A stretch of 64,000 nucleotides of DNA from Kiritimatiellia bacterium (lineage in GTDB: Bacteria; Verrucomicrobiota; Kiritimatiellia; UBA8416; JABMPJ01), in contig JASLOA010000045.1 in NCBI GenBank assembly GCA_030745755.1, forward strand, positions 1 to 64,000. The letters are read 5' to 3'. Both the position numbers and the translations under genes were made by a program. The notes beneath the pieces are model-generated. The model was not told the origin of the DNA, ran no database searches, and was given only the letters and a program-made list of their open reading frames with translations. Shown here piece by piece: positions 40,024 through 49,154 of the stretch; position 1 is the first letter of the stretch, and the number at the start of each line of letters is the position of its first letter.

Positions 40024-42371
40024 TACGACCTCGGATTGTGTGATCGTATGATCACAGCGTTGGACGGACACACCTGCCGACACGTATCACATCGAATACA
40101 CAACTCGTCATCAATCTCGTGCCGCTCGTGGGGAGCGAACGGGATGGCGTCGACCGGGCAGTGCTGGGCGCAGCGTGTACAGCCGATACAGTCGGTCGTT
40201 ATGGCATAGCGGATCAGCGCCTTGCATCGCCCGGCCGGACAGGTGCCCGCTATGTGCGCCTCGTACTCGTCGCGAAAATGCTGCAGCGTGGAGAGGACCG
40301 GGTTCGGCGCCGTTTGTCCCAGCCCGCACAGGCTGCCCGCCTTGACCCAGCCGCCCAGCTTCTCCAGCTCCTCGACATCGCCCGCGCGCCCCTCGCCGGC
40401 ACAGAGGCGTTCCAGGATATCCAGCATGCGCCGTGTGCCTACGCGACAGAACGTGCACTTGCCGCACGATTCATCCTGCGAGAAGGCCAGGAAGTAGCGC
40501 GCAATGTCCACCATGCAATCGCTGTCGTCCAACACCACGAGTCCGCCCGACCCCATCATCGAGCCCTCGGCGTGGAGCGAGTCGAAATCGATAGGGATAT
40601 CCGCCAGGCGCGCCGGGATGCACCCGCCCGACGGCCCGCCGATCTGGACCGCCTTGAACGTGTGGCCCTCGCCCACGCCGCCGCCGATCTCCTCGACCAC
40701 CTCGCGGATGGTCGTCCCCATCGGCACCTCGATCAGCCCGCCACGCACAATCCGGCCCGCCAACGCAAAGGTCTTGGTTCCCGGGCTGCCCGGTGTCCCC
40801 AGTTGGCGGAGCGCATCCGGTCCGTGCGCGACGATCCAGGGCACGGTCGCGTAGGTTTCCACATTGTTCACAAGGGTAGGCTGCCCGTGCAGCCCCTGTT
40901 CCGAAGGATACGGCGGCCGGATACGCGGCATGCCGCGCTGACCCTCAATCGCCGCCAACAGCGCGGTCTCCTCGCCACACACAAACGCACCCGCCCCCTC
41001 CGCCACGCGCAGGGTCAGCCCCTCACCCAACAGCCCGGCGTCCACGCACATCTGAATCGCTTCGCGCACGCGCTTCACCGCGAGCGGATACTCGCAGCGA
41101 ATGTAGAAGATGCCCTCTCCCGCCCCCACGGCAAAGGCCGCAATAGCCATGCCTTCGATCACGCGGAACGGGAACGACTCCAGGATCATACGATCCATAA
41201 ACGAACCCGGATCCCCCTCGTCGCCGTTGCAGACCAGGTAGCGCATCCCCTCCGCCGCGGTGGCCGTCTGACGCCACTTCAAGCCGGACAGGAATCCGCC
41301 GCCGCCACGGCCGCGCAAGCCACTGGCCGTGATCAGTTCGATGACCTCGTCCGGCGTGTAGCGCGCGTGACACCGCTGCAACGCCTCAAAGCCGCCGCGC
41401 GCACGGTAGGCCGTCAGGTCGAGGGGACCCACCTCGCCGGCGCCATCCAACACGATATGATCCTGGCGCTGCCAGTAGGGACTCGCGATGGTCTCGCGAA
41501 TATCGGCCGCGTAACGAAACGGCGCCTCGTGCTCCTCAAAACTGTCAACGCACCGGTCCAACCAACGCAACGCCCGGGTCGTGACCCGCCGGTGCAGTCC
41601 CGCCGGCTGAAAGTGACGCAGCAGCGTGGCCTCCACATCGTCAGCGCGTACCATGCCGTAGCGAAAAGCGTCGCCGCCCTCACCTACCACCTCCAGCAGC
41701 GGCGCCTCGAACGACAACCCCGTGCAGCCGACCAGTTGCAGCCGAACATTCAGATGCAGGGCCTGAATCGCCGCGTGAGTGGCCTCCCACACCGCCCCCG
41801 CCCCCGCCGCCTCGCAGCTCGTACAGCGACAGAGACGCACCTCGCCGGCCACACCCGCACCACGCAACACCTTGCTCCCATCCGCCTTGGCGCGCTGCGC
41901 CTCGGCGGCCAGAAAGTCGCGCAGCAACCCGCCCACCTGTGCCTGCGTCACATGGCCATACGTTGTGCGGTCAATCTGCACCGCCGGCGCCAGCATGCAA
42001 CACCCCAGGCAGGCCACCTTCTCAACCGTAAAGAGACGGTCGGCATCGGTGTCATCATCTCCCTCAATCGCAAGGTGCCGGCGGAAAGCGTCGTATACGG
42101 CCCCGGCCCCCTTCACATGACAGGCCGTCCCGATGCAGACCTTCACGCGGTGCGCTCCCGCCGGCTGCAGACGGAAATGGGAATAGAAGGTCGCCACCCC
42201 GTAGAGTTGCGCCGGCGTGCAGTCAGTACGCTCACATACCCGATCCAGCGCCTCCTGCGGCAGATAGTGAAAACAGTCCTGGATGCTCGTCAGGATCGTG
42301 ATCGCTTCGGATCGCGCCGTGCCACACCCGTCGATGATCGCATCCACCTGGCTGATGTCGATCTCACTCAC
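40023..42371 (-). CDS. NuoE-NuoF fusion, NADH-oxidising flavoprotein (HndC/HoxF-like)
   Basis: A 782-residue fusion. A NuoE-like thioredoxin-fold [2Fe-2S] domain (about 1-160; CIGTACHVKG, CLGCCMLAP) is followed by a second thioredoxin-like [2Fe-2S] domain (LCRCTSCEAAG, VGCTGLSFE). The NuoF core has the NADH/FMN site (GLRGRGGGGFLSG, CNGDEGDPGSFMDRM), the SLBB region and the N3-type cluster motif ESCGKCTFCRVG. Two C-terminal [4Fe-4S] motifs end the chain (CIGCTRCAQHCP, CIRCDTCRQVCP). This is the layout of diaphorase subunits of NAD(P)-linked hydrogenases and formate dehydrogenases. No catalytic hydrogenase or dehydrogenase subunit is present nearby. The start is a GTG at 42371 with AGGAG before it. 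It overlaps the preceding gene by 8 bases. Confidence 0.92.
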   Translation of the reverse strand: MSEIDISQVDAIIDGCGTARSEAITILTSIQDCFHYLPQEALDRVCERTDCTPAQLYGVATFYSHFRLQPAGAHRVKVCIGTACHVKGAGAVYDAFRRHLAIEGDDDTDADRLFTVEKVACLGCCMLAPAVQIDRTTYGHVTQAQVGGLLRDFLAAEAQRAKADGSKVLRGAGVAGEVRLCRCTSCEAAGAGAVWEATHAAIQALHLNVRLQLVGCTGLSFEAPLLEVVGEGGDAFRYGMVRADDVEATLLRHFQPAGLHRRVTTRALRWLDRCVDSFEEHEAPFRYAADIRETIASPYWQRQDHIVLDGAGEVGPLDLTAYRARGGFEALQRCHARYTPDEVIELITASGLRGRGGGGFLSGLKWRQTATAAEGMRYLVCNGDEGDPGSFMDRMILESFPFRVIEGMAIAAFAVGAGEGIFYIRCEYPLAVKRVREAIQMCVDAGLLGEGLTLRVAEGAGAFVCGEETALLAAIEGQRGMPRIRPPYPSEQGLHGQPTLVNNVETYATVPWIVAHGPDALRQLGTPGSPGTKTFALAGRIVRGGLIEVPMGTTIREVVEEIGGGVGEGHTFKAVQIGGPSGGCIPARLADIPIDFDSLHAEGSMMGSGGLVVLDDSDCMVDIARYFLAFSQDESCGKCTFCRVGTRRMLDILERLCAGEGRAGDVEELEKLGGWVKAGSLCGLGQTAPNPVLSTLQHFRDEYEAHIAGTCPAGRCKALIRYAITTDCIGCTRCAQHCPVDAIPFAPHERHEIDDELCIRCDTCRQVCPSNAVIIRSHNPRS

Positions 42372-44085
42372 GTGCGGCTCCTATGCAGACCAAATGCTTG
42401 GCGCCACGAATATAGATGCGATCCCCCACGAACGCGGACGTGGAGGTCGCACGCTCGCCCAGCGGATTGGAGGCCAGCAATTCAAACGTGGTCCCCGCCT
42501 TGATCACGTGCATCACGCCTTCCATGTCCACCAGGTAGATACGCCCCGCGGCCAACACCGGCGATGCATAGAAGCCCTCATCAAACTCGTGCGACCAGTG
42601 CTGCGAACCCGTGGCCGCATCGAAGCACGTCAGCAGGCCATAGGAGGTCGGGACAAAGAGACAGCCCGCCCCGGCCACCGGGCTGGCGACATCAGGCAGG
42701 TCCTCATCATACTCCCACAGTCGTTCGGGGCCGTCCGTCACACGCAGCGCCACCAGCACGGCATACTCATTCGCGATGAAGATGATGTCGTCGGTAGTGG
42801 CGGCCGATACCGCGACCTCGCCCGACATACACTCGTCGCTCCAGCGTAGCGCTCCGCTGCGCGGATCATAGCCGGCGATGCTGGGATTGCCATTCAGGAT
42901 CAACTCGGGGCCACGCGCGGTTTGCATCAGCACGGGTGAGGACCAGCAGGGCCCCTCCACGTCGCGCTCAACCTGCCACGCCGTAGTGCCGTCAGCCACG
43001 TTCAGCGCCTCGAGCCGTCCGCCACGGTTATCGTCGAGCTGGATCAGGAGGAGATCCTCGAAAACGATCAGCGAGGAGGCATGGCCGTAGGGGTTGTCCG
43101 GCTGACCCAGGAAGCGCGCCCAGAGCCGTTCGCCGGCATGGTCGAGCGCCACGACATCACCCGTGGCAAAGAGCGCAAAGACACGCCCGCCCGCCCCGGC
43201 CATCGTCGGGGCCGCATAACCCGTGTCATCCGTCACATCCGGCAGCTTGTCACTGCTGCCCGCTATGCCGGTGACCGGATGGCGCCACTGCAGCGAACCG
43301 TCGTCGGCGTCAAAGCAGTACACTTCGCGCAGCGTCGCATCGCCACCGGAGAGAAAGACCCGGTTACCGCAGACGATCGGTGAGCTGAATCCCACACGCG
43401 GCACCTCCGTGCGCCAGAGAATGTTGCTCCCTGTCGTTCCGTCCCAGCCCAAAGGTGGATCTACATCCACGGCAACACCCAGTCCTCCCGGTCCACGGAA
43501 GTTGGGCCAGAGACAGGGCGTACTCGGGGCTGAGTCCGGCCCGCCCGGAGGTCGGGCCCCACCTGACGTCCCACTCATTTCTGTGCCGGGTAGGGCCCGA
43601 CCTCCGGGCGGGCCGTTTCTGAGCAGAGGGATCAACAACGCCAGCAACACGATCACGCCCAACACACCCAACAGCGCCCGGCGCGATGCGTGCGTGGTAT
43701 CTGCCGCGGCCGCATCGTCGGCTTTCGCCGGGGCGTGCACGCCAACACGTGACTCACGCAGCACGTGTGCGGCGCCCAGCACTACCGCCAGACCCGCCAG
43801 CAGCATGCCGCTACCCACGCGCAAGGCGTTACCCCCCGCGAAATGGGCCCGCCGCGCCAGCAAGTCAAGTGCCTGCACCTGCGCCTGCAGCCCTTCATGC
43901 TCCGGCTGTTGCCGCACCAGCTCGCGCAGCGCCTGCAGCTCAGGCGTATCCAGCGGCGGGGCGTTGCGCATCTGCACCACACTCGCCAGCATCAGCACCA
44001 GCAGCGTCGCACAGAACACCCCCGCCACGCCCAGCACCACCCATGCTGCCGTTTCTCTCCACGAAGCTGTTCGGTCCGCGCTCAT
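42364..44085 (-). CDS. Membrane-anchored PQQ-type beta-propeller protein B
   Basis: A 573-residue protein with three N-terminal membrane helices (about 14-38, 88-110 and 136-155), then a linker and a PQQ-type beta-propeller that should face the periplasm (WPNFRGPGGLGVAVDVDPPL, VYCFDADDGSLQWRHP, LTCFDAATGSQHWSHEF). The linker at about residues 158-183 (PPGGRALPGTEMSGTSGGAR) is encoded by a REP-like inverted pair (43538-43614) inside the gene and in frame. The ATG overlaps the stop of polyferredoxin B. Confidence 0.85.
   Translation of the reverse strand: MSADRTASWRETAAWVVLGVAGVFCATLLVLMLASVVQMRNAPPLDTPELQALRELVRQQPEHEGLQAQVQALDLLARRAHFAGGNALRVGSGMLLAGLAVVLGAAHVLRESRVGVHAPAKADDAAAADTTHASRRALLGVLGVIVLLALLIPLLRNGPPGGRALPGTEMSGTSGGARPPGGPDSAPSTPCLWPNFRGPGGLGVAVDVDPPLGWDGTTGSNILWRTEVPRVGFSSPIVCGNRVFLSGGDATLREVYCFDADDGSLQWRHPVTGIAGSSDKLPDVTDDTGYAAPTMAGAGGRVFALFATGDVVALDHAGERLWARFLGQPDNPYGHASSLIVFEDLLLIQLDDNRGGRLEALNVADGTTAWQVERDVEGPCWSSPVLMQTARGPELILNGNPSIAGYDPRSGALRWSDECMSGEVAVSAATTDDIIFIANEYAVLVALRVTDGPERLWEYDEDLPDVASPVAGAGCLFVPTSYGLLTCFDAATGSQHWSHEFDEGFYASPVLAAGRIYLVDMEGVMHVIKAGTTFELLASNPLGERATSTSAFVGDRIYIRGAKHLVCIGAARE
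43538..43614. repeat. REP-like inverted pair inside a coding sequence
   Basis: Arms GGCCCGCCCGGAGGTCGGGC...CCACC (43538-43563) and GGGTAGGGCCCGACCTCCGG...GGGCC (43588-43614) are inverted copies around a 24-base spacer. The left arm also occurs almost unchanged in the intergenic copy at 45406-45431. It codes for the linker between the membrane helices and the propeller of the host protein. Confidence 0.75.
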
Positions 44086-45383
44086 GATCTTCCCTCTCGC
44101 GTGCCAACGGCACGCATCATGTTACACAGCAGACGACGAGTCCCTTCCGTGTCTTCCGTGTCTTCCGTGGTTGATCCTTGCTTCCTACGTTGCTGTTCCC
44201 GCGGACAGTATGCAAAACAACGCCCACAGGCCAGGCAGTGCTGCCGGTCAGGTTCATAGTCCACCCGCCGTCGTCCAATCGCCAATCCGGCCAGCTGCAA
44301 CCCCACCGCCAGTCCGATAAAACCACCAAAACCCAGACCGGCCCGATGCAGTCGCAGCTCTACCGCATCGGCCTCCGCACGCGCCTCCGCTTCGCTCATG
44401 CCAGCGGCGCGAAAGGCCTCGCTACGCGAACCGGACTCAGCTTTCACGCCCAGCGCCTCAGCATCCAACTCCGCCACCAGCTCCACGCGCGGATCCACCG
44501 CCGCCAGCTCGCGCATCAACCGCGCCCCGGTCCACCCGCCGGCCAGAACCAAGGCCGGGAGCAGGACCAGGTAGAGCCCCATGCGTCGCACGCGCGACCA
44601 GCGCGCTTCGCTCTCCCGCTCCGGTGACGGCACGCGAATGGCGTCGAACGGACACGCCGTCTCACACAGCCGACACTGCACGCAGTCGTTGGGCGTCACC
44701 GTGACCCGCTTCCACGAGCAGGCCGAGGCCCAGCCGAGCAACACGCCGTAGGGACAGAGAAAACGACAGTAGGGCCGCGCCACAACCGTCCCGAGCAAGA
44801 GCAAGCCCCCACCAAAGATCAACATGGGCAGCGTGGCACTGAGCCGGAAAAGCCCGACGAACGGATCGTAGCGGCAGACCAGGTACCCCGCCCCGGCATA
44901 GGCCAGCAGCAGCGCCACCCCGAGATAGAGTGTCGGGATCACCCCCAGGGCATGCCGCAGCCACGCGGGCAACCGCACAGGCTTTACGATCACGATGTCC
45001 TGGATCGCGCCCAGCGGACAAATCCCCGCGCAGAAGGTCCGACCAAAGAAGAGCGCCGTCAGCAGTGGCAGAAGGAAAAACAGCAGCACCACCAGCGGCA
45101 CACCGTAACCGCTGTCGCCCAGCGCCTGCGCCACGTTCTGGATCGACCCCACCGGACAGACACACCCCTCGCGCCAGAACCCGAAATAGGCCAGGCACCC
45201 CAGCATCAACGCCACGATCCCGCCCCGGCGCCGATGCTTGAGGACCAGCCACGTGCCCAGCCCCAGCGCCAGCGCCAACAGCACCACGTCAAAACACTCC
45301 CACCCCGCTGCGCGCGCCGCCACCGTCTGCGTCTCAGGCAAGACGTAGCCGCTCTCAAAATCAGGTTTTGGAAATCGAATCAC
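44082..45383 (-). CDS. NapH/NosR-like membrane polyferredoxin B
   Basis: A 433-residue integral membrane iron-sulfur protein. Its first part has several helices bearing CVCPVGSIQ, CAGICPLGAIQDI and CRFLCPYGVLLGW. A ferredoxin motif CVQCRLCETACPFDAI follows, then another helix, a soluble segment, a helix and a last motif CLACGRCFAYCP. It resembles NapH and the C-terminal part of NosR. The tail STTEDTEDTEGT is a translated copy of a dispersed repeat of ACGGAAG-type units (about 44140-44176), so the real C-terminus may have been extended. It is the membrane partner expected for the Tat ferredoxin encoded upstream. Confidence 0.87.
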   Translation of the reverse strand: MIRFPKPDFESGYVLPETQTVAARAAGWECFDVVLLALALGLGTWLVLKHRRRGGIVALMLGCLAYFGFWREGCVCPVGSIQNVAQALGDSGYGVPLVVLLFFLLPLLTALFFGRTFCAGICPLGAIQDIVIVKPVRLPAWLRHALGVIPTLYLGVALLLAYAGAGYLVCRYDPFVGLFRLSATLPMLIFGGGLLLLGTVVARPYCRFLCPYGVLLGWASACSWKRVTVTPNDCVQCRLCETACPFDAIRVPSPERESEARWSRVRRMGLYLVLLPALVLAGGWTGARLMRELAAVDPRVELVAELDAEALGVKAESGSRSEAFRAAGMSEAEARAEADAVELRLHRAGLGFGGFIGLAVGLQLAGLAIGRRRVDYEPDRQHCLACGRCFAYCPREQQRRKQGSTTEDTEDTEGTRRLLCNMMRAVGTREGRS

Positions 45384-45405
45384 ACTCTTCCTTCAGTACT
45401 GTCCC

Positions 45406-45483
45406 GGCCCGCCCGGAGGTCGGGCCCTACCTGGCACACGGCTCGTCCGAATGTAAGGTAGGGACCGCGCTCCGCGCGGTCCG
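45406..45483. repeat. REP-like inverted pair with two different stems
   Basis: Left unit 45406-45431 (GGCCCGCCCGGAGG...CCCTACC) and right unit 45457-45483 (GGTAGGGACCGCGCTCCGCG...) share the inward GTAGGG tail but have different palindromes. At about 45493-45560 a further repeat follows (ATCCGTG units with hairpin CTCCGAAGCCTTGGCGAAGG), which recurs at about 47529-47595. Confidence 0.7.
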
Positions 45484-45549
45484 TTTCTCCCAATCCGTGA
45501 CCATCCGTGTCACTTGTCCTCCGAAGCCTTGGCGAAGGAGGATCCGTGG

Positions 45550-46191
45550 TTAATTCCCCTCTTCCTCCCCTTGCCCCTTCAACAGATACGCCTCGCTCAC
45601 CGGCACACGCTCAAACGCATTGGCCGGACAGCGACGGGCAATCGAGCATTCGTTGCAATTCTTGCAGAGCTCATGATCCACCTGCAGGTAGAGCGAGCCG
45701 TTGCCGAACATGCTGCAGCCGTGCACACACTTGGAGCAACCGATGCAGAGATCCTTCTCGATCGTGTAGGCGTAATAGGGATCCTCCACGAAACGGCGCT
45801 GGATCGCGCCGGTCGGGCAGAGCTGGTTCTCGGCCGCCGAGCTCAACACCCTCGCGCCCGGTTCGAAGTAGCCGAAACAGAGCTTGCAGTGTCCGCACAA
45901 GGCGTGCGTATGGAAACAGCGCACCGCCGACTGCGCCAATACGCAGTCCGTCGCGCACTGACCGCAGTTGGTGCATTTGGCCGGATCAAGTTGCCATACC
46001 GTGGGCGGCGTCACAAGGTCGCAGCCATCCTGGTCCGGGCACCCCTTGCACGCGGGGCCGGCCTCAATACACCCTCCACGCAGACGGCCGGTCAGCATCC
46101 CGGCCAGGCTGGCCAGGCATCCCAGCACACCGACCCGCCCCACCAGGCGCAACACCTCGCGCCGGGAGGTCTGTTTTTCATTCACATCCAT
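45550..46191 (-). CDS. Tat-exported ferredoxin-like [4Fe-4S] protein
   Basis: A 213-residue protein. The twin-arginine signal TSRREVLRLVGRVGVLGC ends in a possible lipobox or cleavage site. At least four iron-sulfur motifs follow (CTNCGQCATDCV, CGHCKLCFGYF, CIGCSKCVHGC, CKNCNECSIARRCP). It is probably assembled in the cytoplasm and exported folded to the periplasm, where it could take electrons from the membrane polyferredoxins, as NapG does from NapH. It lies between the NHL propeller gene and polyferredoxin B. The stop codon lies within the start of a dispersed repeat. Confidence 0.87.
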   Translation of the reverse strand: MDVNEKQTSRREVLRLVGRVGVLGCLASLAGMLTGRLRGGCIEAGPACKGCPDQDGCDLVTPPTVWQLDPAKCTNCGQCATDCVLAQSAVRCFHTHALCGHCKLCFGYFEPGARVLSSAAENQLCPTGAIQRRFVEDPYYAYTIEKDLCIGCSKCVHGCSMFGNGSLYLQVDHELCKNCNECSIARRCPANAFERVPVSEAYLLKGQGEEEGN

Positions 46192-46301
46192 ATACCCTCC
46201 CCAATCCTAATCGCACTCATCTCCCTCGCAGTTCCTGCCGGAGGCGGCTCCGCCGGATTGGCGATTGGTGGAGTGCGATTAAGATTGGCGATTTCAGTCA
46301 C

Positions 46302-47249
46302 TCACAAACTCACAGACTTTTCAAACACCCTCACACTCCGGTCCGCTGCATCCAACACCAGGATCCGCCCCGCTGCATCCACCGCGACATCCAGCAGACC
46401 GGCATCCTGGCCCAGCTGTTCCGATCCGGCCACGAGCGCCGCGAACGTGCCGTCGGCCGCATAAACCTTCACACGCGGCAACCCCTTCTCCGTCGTGACA
46501 AAGCGTCCATCCGGCATCACCACAATATGCGTCGGGTTGCAGCAGCCGCTGAAGCCATCCAGCTCCATGGAGGAACGCCCCCACATCGTGCCGCGCTTGC
46601 CTTCCGGGGAGTACTGCTCCACCCGGCGGCGCCCCGAGTTGATCACCCAGAGCCCGTCGCCATCGGCCGCCACGTCAAAGGTAGGACTCGGAAACACGAA
46701 TCCGTCCGTTTTAGATGCGGACCGGATGCGCCCACGCATCTTGCCCTCCGCATCGAATCGCCACACGACACGCTGGCCGTAGTCACTTGCAAAAATATCA
46801 CCATCCAGAATCGCCAGCCCGGTCAGATAGGCCTGCTCCCCGAGCGACTCCCACTCGGCTTGCTTCTCGCCGTCCAGCCCATATACAACAATCCGATCGA
46901 GCAAGCCCACGTAGACAACATCCGCCACCGCCACGCAACGCGGCTCATCGGACAGCTCAATGCGACGCAGCTCCTCGCCGGCATCATCCAGCACCAGCGC
47001 CACGCGATCCCCAACCACCACAACCCGTCCGTCACCCTTCACCGCCACCGCCCGTGGCTCACGCAGCGCCAACGGCCAGCGTGCGCTCTCCTTATAGGGA
47101 AGAGGCACCTGCTTCTCGGCCTCCAGGTATTCATCCACATCATACCGGTAGGTCCGTGGCACACGCGGACCACCCCGCCGCCACGAGAGTAGAATCACCA
47201 CCCCCACCGCCACCAGCGCCAGAACAATCCAAATTCCCCGCGTCTTCAT
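46302..47249 (-). CDS. Membrane-anchored NHL-type beta-propeller protein
   Basis: A 315-residue protein with an N-terminal membrane helix (GIWIVLALVAVGVVILL). About six NHL-type repeats follow (LREPRAVAVKGDGRVVVVGD, PTHIVVMPDGRFVTTEKGLP, LLDVAVDAAGRILVLDAADR). It probably faces the periplasm. GCCNPTHI includes a Cys-Cys pair, but no heme or metal motif is seen. It is the second gene of the cluster and its role is unknown. Confidence 0.82.
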   Translation of the reverse strand: MKTRGIWIVLALVAVGVVILLSWRRGGPRVPRTYRYDVDEYLEAEKQVPLPYKESARWPLALREPRAVAVKGDGRVVVVGDRVALVLDDAGEELRRIELSDEPRCVAVADVVYVGLLDRIVVYGLDGEKQAEWESLGEQAYLTGLAILDGDIFASDYGQRVVWRFDAEGKMRGRIRSASKTDGFVFPSPTFDVAADGDGLWVINSGRRRVEQYSPEGKRGTMWGRSSMELDGFSGCCNPTHIVVMPDGRFVTTEKGLPRVKVYAADGTFAALVAGSEQLGQDAGLLDVAVDAAGRILVLDAADRSVRVFEKSVSL

Positions 47250-47623
47250 TGCGTCCTCACCTTACTCCCCACTCCCGTTGCGCAAAGCGCACCCCATCCT
47301 GTTGATCCCGTTGATCCTGTCCTGTAGTCCATTTCGGTTGACGATTACGATGGACCCTCCGTCGCGCTTCGCGCTATGGAGGGCAGGCTGATTGGGACAG
47401 ATTCTTCCCTCTCACGCCCGAAGGGCGGATCGTAATCCGTAATCGTCGCCCGTAATCGTCAACCGATCCCTGTCTTCATTTCGTTTTCATACTCTTCACA
47501 AAACTTCTGACAGTACCCTCCTGATCCCATCCGTGTTCATCCGTGCCACTTGTCCTCCGAAGCCTTGGCGAAGGAGGATCCGTGCTCAATCCCCTTCCGT
47601 GCTTTCCGTGGATTCCGTGGTGG
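47250..47623. repeat. Repeat-filled spacer inside the redox cluster
   Basis: No gene is seen. From left to right: a GTTGATCCCGTTGATCCTGT unit (compare 53.7 kb), the hairpin CCTCCGTCGCGCTTCGCGC...GGAGGGCAGG (about 47352), a segment at 47437-47519 that repeats 29761-29846, a segment at about 47529-47595 that repeats 45493-45560, and CTTCCGTGCTTTCCGTGG-type units to about 47625. Confidence 0.7.
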
Positions 47624-49057
47624 TCAATCCCTCCCCGCCCGCAAATCCAAACAGACCATCTCCTCCGCATCGCGGCACACCAACAGCCCATCCACAAACG
47701 CCATCGGCGCCCACGCCTCACGGCCATGCAACACGCGCGCCGAGGCCAGCTCACGATAGGCCGCGCCACCGGCCGCCGCCATCGTCAGCGTACCGTCATC
47801 GCGCATCACCAGCAGGCGGTCATTCACAATCATGAACGGACCCAGCCCAAACCGAGTGGTCTTGCCACTGCTCCACACATGAGTCCCGTCGGGCCGCATG
47901 CAGACCAGTTGGCGATTGAGCGCGCCGCCGTCGTTCGGCATCACCGTCATCAAGTTGCCATTGTAGAGCAACGGCGTCTGCTGTTCACAGGCAAAATGCT
48001 TACGTTCCCAGGTGTGCAGCACCTCAGCCGACCAGCCCGCCGCCGTCTTCTCAAGCTGAAACATGCGGCTCCCCGCACCGTATCCAGCCGTGACCAACAG
48101 CTTGCCATCCGGCATCACGACGGCCGAGGGCGCCACCACGGCGAAATCCCAGTCGGTGGTCTTCCAAAGCACCGCTCCGCGATCGGCCGGCTCAGCCGAC
48201 ACCCCCACCACACCACCAATCGCGCAATAGACATACTGCCGCTTGCCATGCACCGAGGCCGGAATGATCGAGGCGTGCGACATCGACCAGCCATCCGGGT
48301 TGGGGATCTGCCACGCCACCTCCCCGCTCGCGCAGTCGACCCCCATCATGAGCACATCCTCCCCCCCGGGAGCCAGCACCGCCACGCCCTGATCAATCAA
48401 AGGACACTGGGAGGCGTACCAGAGCGGCACCTCGCTGCCGTAATCGCGCACCAGGTCGATACCCCACCGAAAATCACCCGTCACCGCATCCACGCAGAGC
48501 ACATGACACTTTGGCCCCAGGCTGACGACATGCTCATCCGTTACGGCCGGGACGGTACGTGACATACCGTGGTTGCGCTTCACTCGCACGTCATAGCTGC
48601 GCCGCCAGATCTCGCGGCCATCCGTGATCGAAAAACAGCGCAGGGCATCCGCCTGCACCGCCGCGTCGTAGTCGAGCACGTACACCCGCCCGTTGCGCAC
48701 CGCCGGCCCCGCATAGCCGTCGCCCAGTGCGACCGACCACAAGCGCGGCGGCCCATCGCTCGGCCACGCCGCGGCCAGCTTAACGCCACTGCGCGCCATG
48801 TTGTCCGATGCCGCCCCGCGGAAGCGCGGCCACGCGTCCCCCGTCGTCCCCGCCTGCCCGTCAAACGTCTCGAATGTGCCCTGCAGATCAACGGTGTCGG
48901 CGACGCCTTGCGCTGCCGGGTCCGGCCCCACCTCCGCCACGCGCAGCTCCAGGCGCTGCGATGGCGCCACCGCAAACCAGAGCCATAGCCCTGCCACCGC
49001 AGCCGCCACAGCCACCGCGCCAATGCCGGCCACTTTTACTCTGTCATGTGTAGTCAA
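47624..49057 (-). CDS. Membrane-anchored PQQ-type beta-propeller protein C
   Basis: A 477-residue protein with an N-terminal helix (VAGIGAVAVAAAVAGLWLWF) and a propeller of the PQQ-like kind (WPRFRGAASDNMARSG, VYVLDYDAAVQADALRCFSI, LLVTAGYGAGSRMFQLEK). It shares the W-P-x-F-R-G start of the propeller with proteins A and B, a feature of PVC-group PQQ-like proteins. It is first in the twelve-gene cluster; a 97-base gap to the divergent TonB receptor gene must hold both promoters. Confidence 0.85.
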   Translation of the reverse strand: MTTHDRVKVAGIGAVAVAAAVAGLWLWFAVAPSQRLELRVAEVGPDPAAQGVADTVDLQGTFETFDGQAGTTGDAWPRFRGAASDNMARSGVKLAAAWPSDGPPRLWSVALGDGYAGPAVRNGRVYVLDYDAAVQADALRCFSITDGREIWRRSYDVRVKRNHGMSRTVPAVTDEHVVSLGPKCHVLCVDAVTGDFRWGIDLVRDYGSEVPLWYASQCPLIDQGVAVLAPGGEDVLMMGVDCASGEVAWQIPNPDGWSMSHASIIPASVHGKRQYVYCAIGGVVGVSAEPADRGAVLWKTTDWDFAVVAPSAVVMPDGKLLVTAGYGAGSRMFQLEKTAAGWSAEVLHTWERKHFACEQQTPLLYNGNLMTVMPNDGGALNRQLVCMRPDGTHVWSSGKTTRFGLGPFMIVNDRLLVMRDDGTLTMAAAGGAAYRELASARVLHGREAWAPMAFVDGLLVCRDAEEMVCLDLRAGRD

Positions 49058-49154
49058 GGCGTGCTTTATCCCTTGCGGTCATACCCCGCTACCTGTAAGT
49101 TTCCGACTTTTTAGCACAGCCGGGCCCAAACAGGAACAGCAGAAGGTTAGCAAC

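Noticed and set aside
38767-42371. NAD-reducing hydrogenase
   Set aside because: Only diaphorase-type subunits are present; no [NiFe] or [FeFe] H-cluster motifs are seen in these proteins or in neighbouring genes.
37613-49057. Quinoprotein alcohol dehydrogenases
   Set aside because: The propellers lack the catalytic Asp, calcium-site residues and vicinal Cys pair expected for PQQ enzymes, so only the fold is claimed.
49058-49154. Cobalamin riboswitch before the BtuB-like receptor
   Set aside because: The gap is only 97 bases and no B12-box-like sequence is visible.
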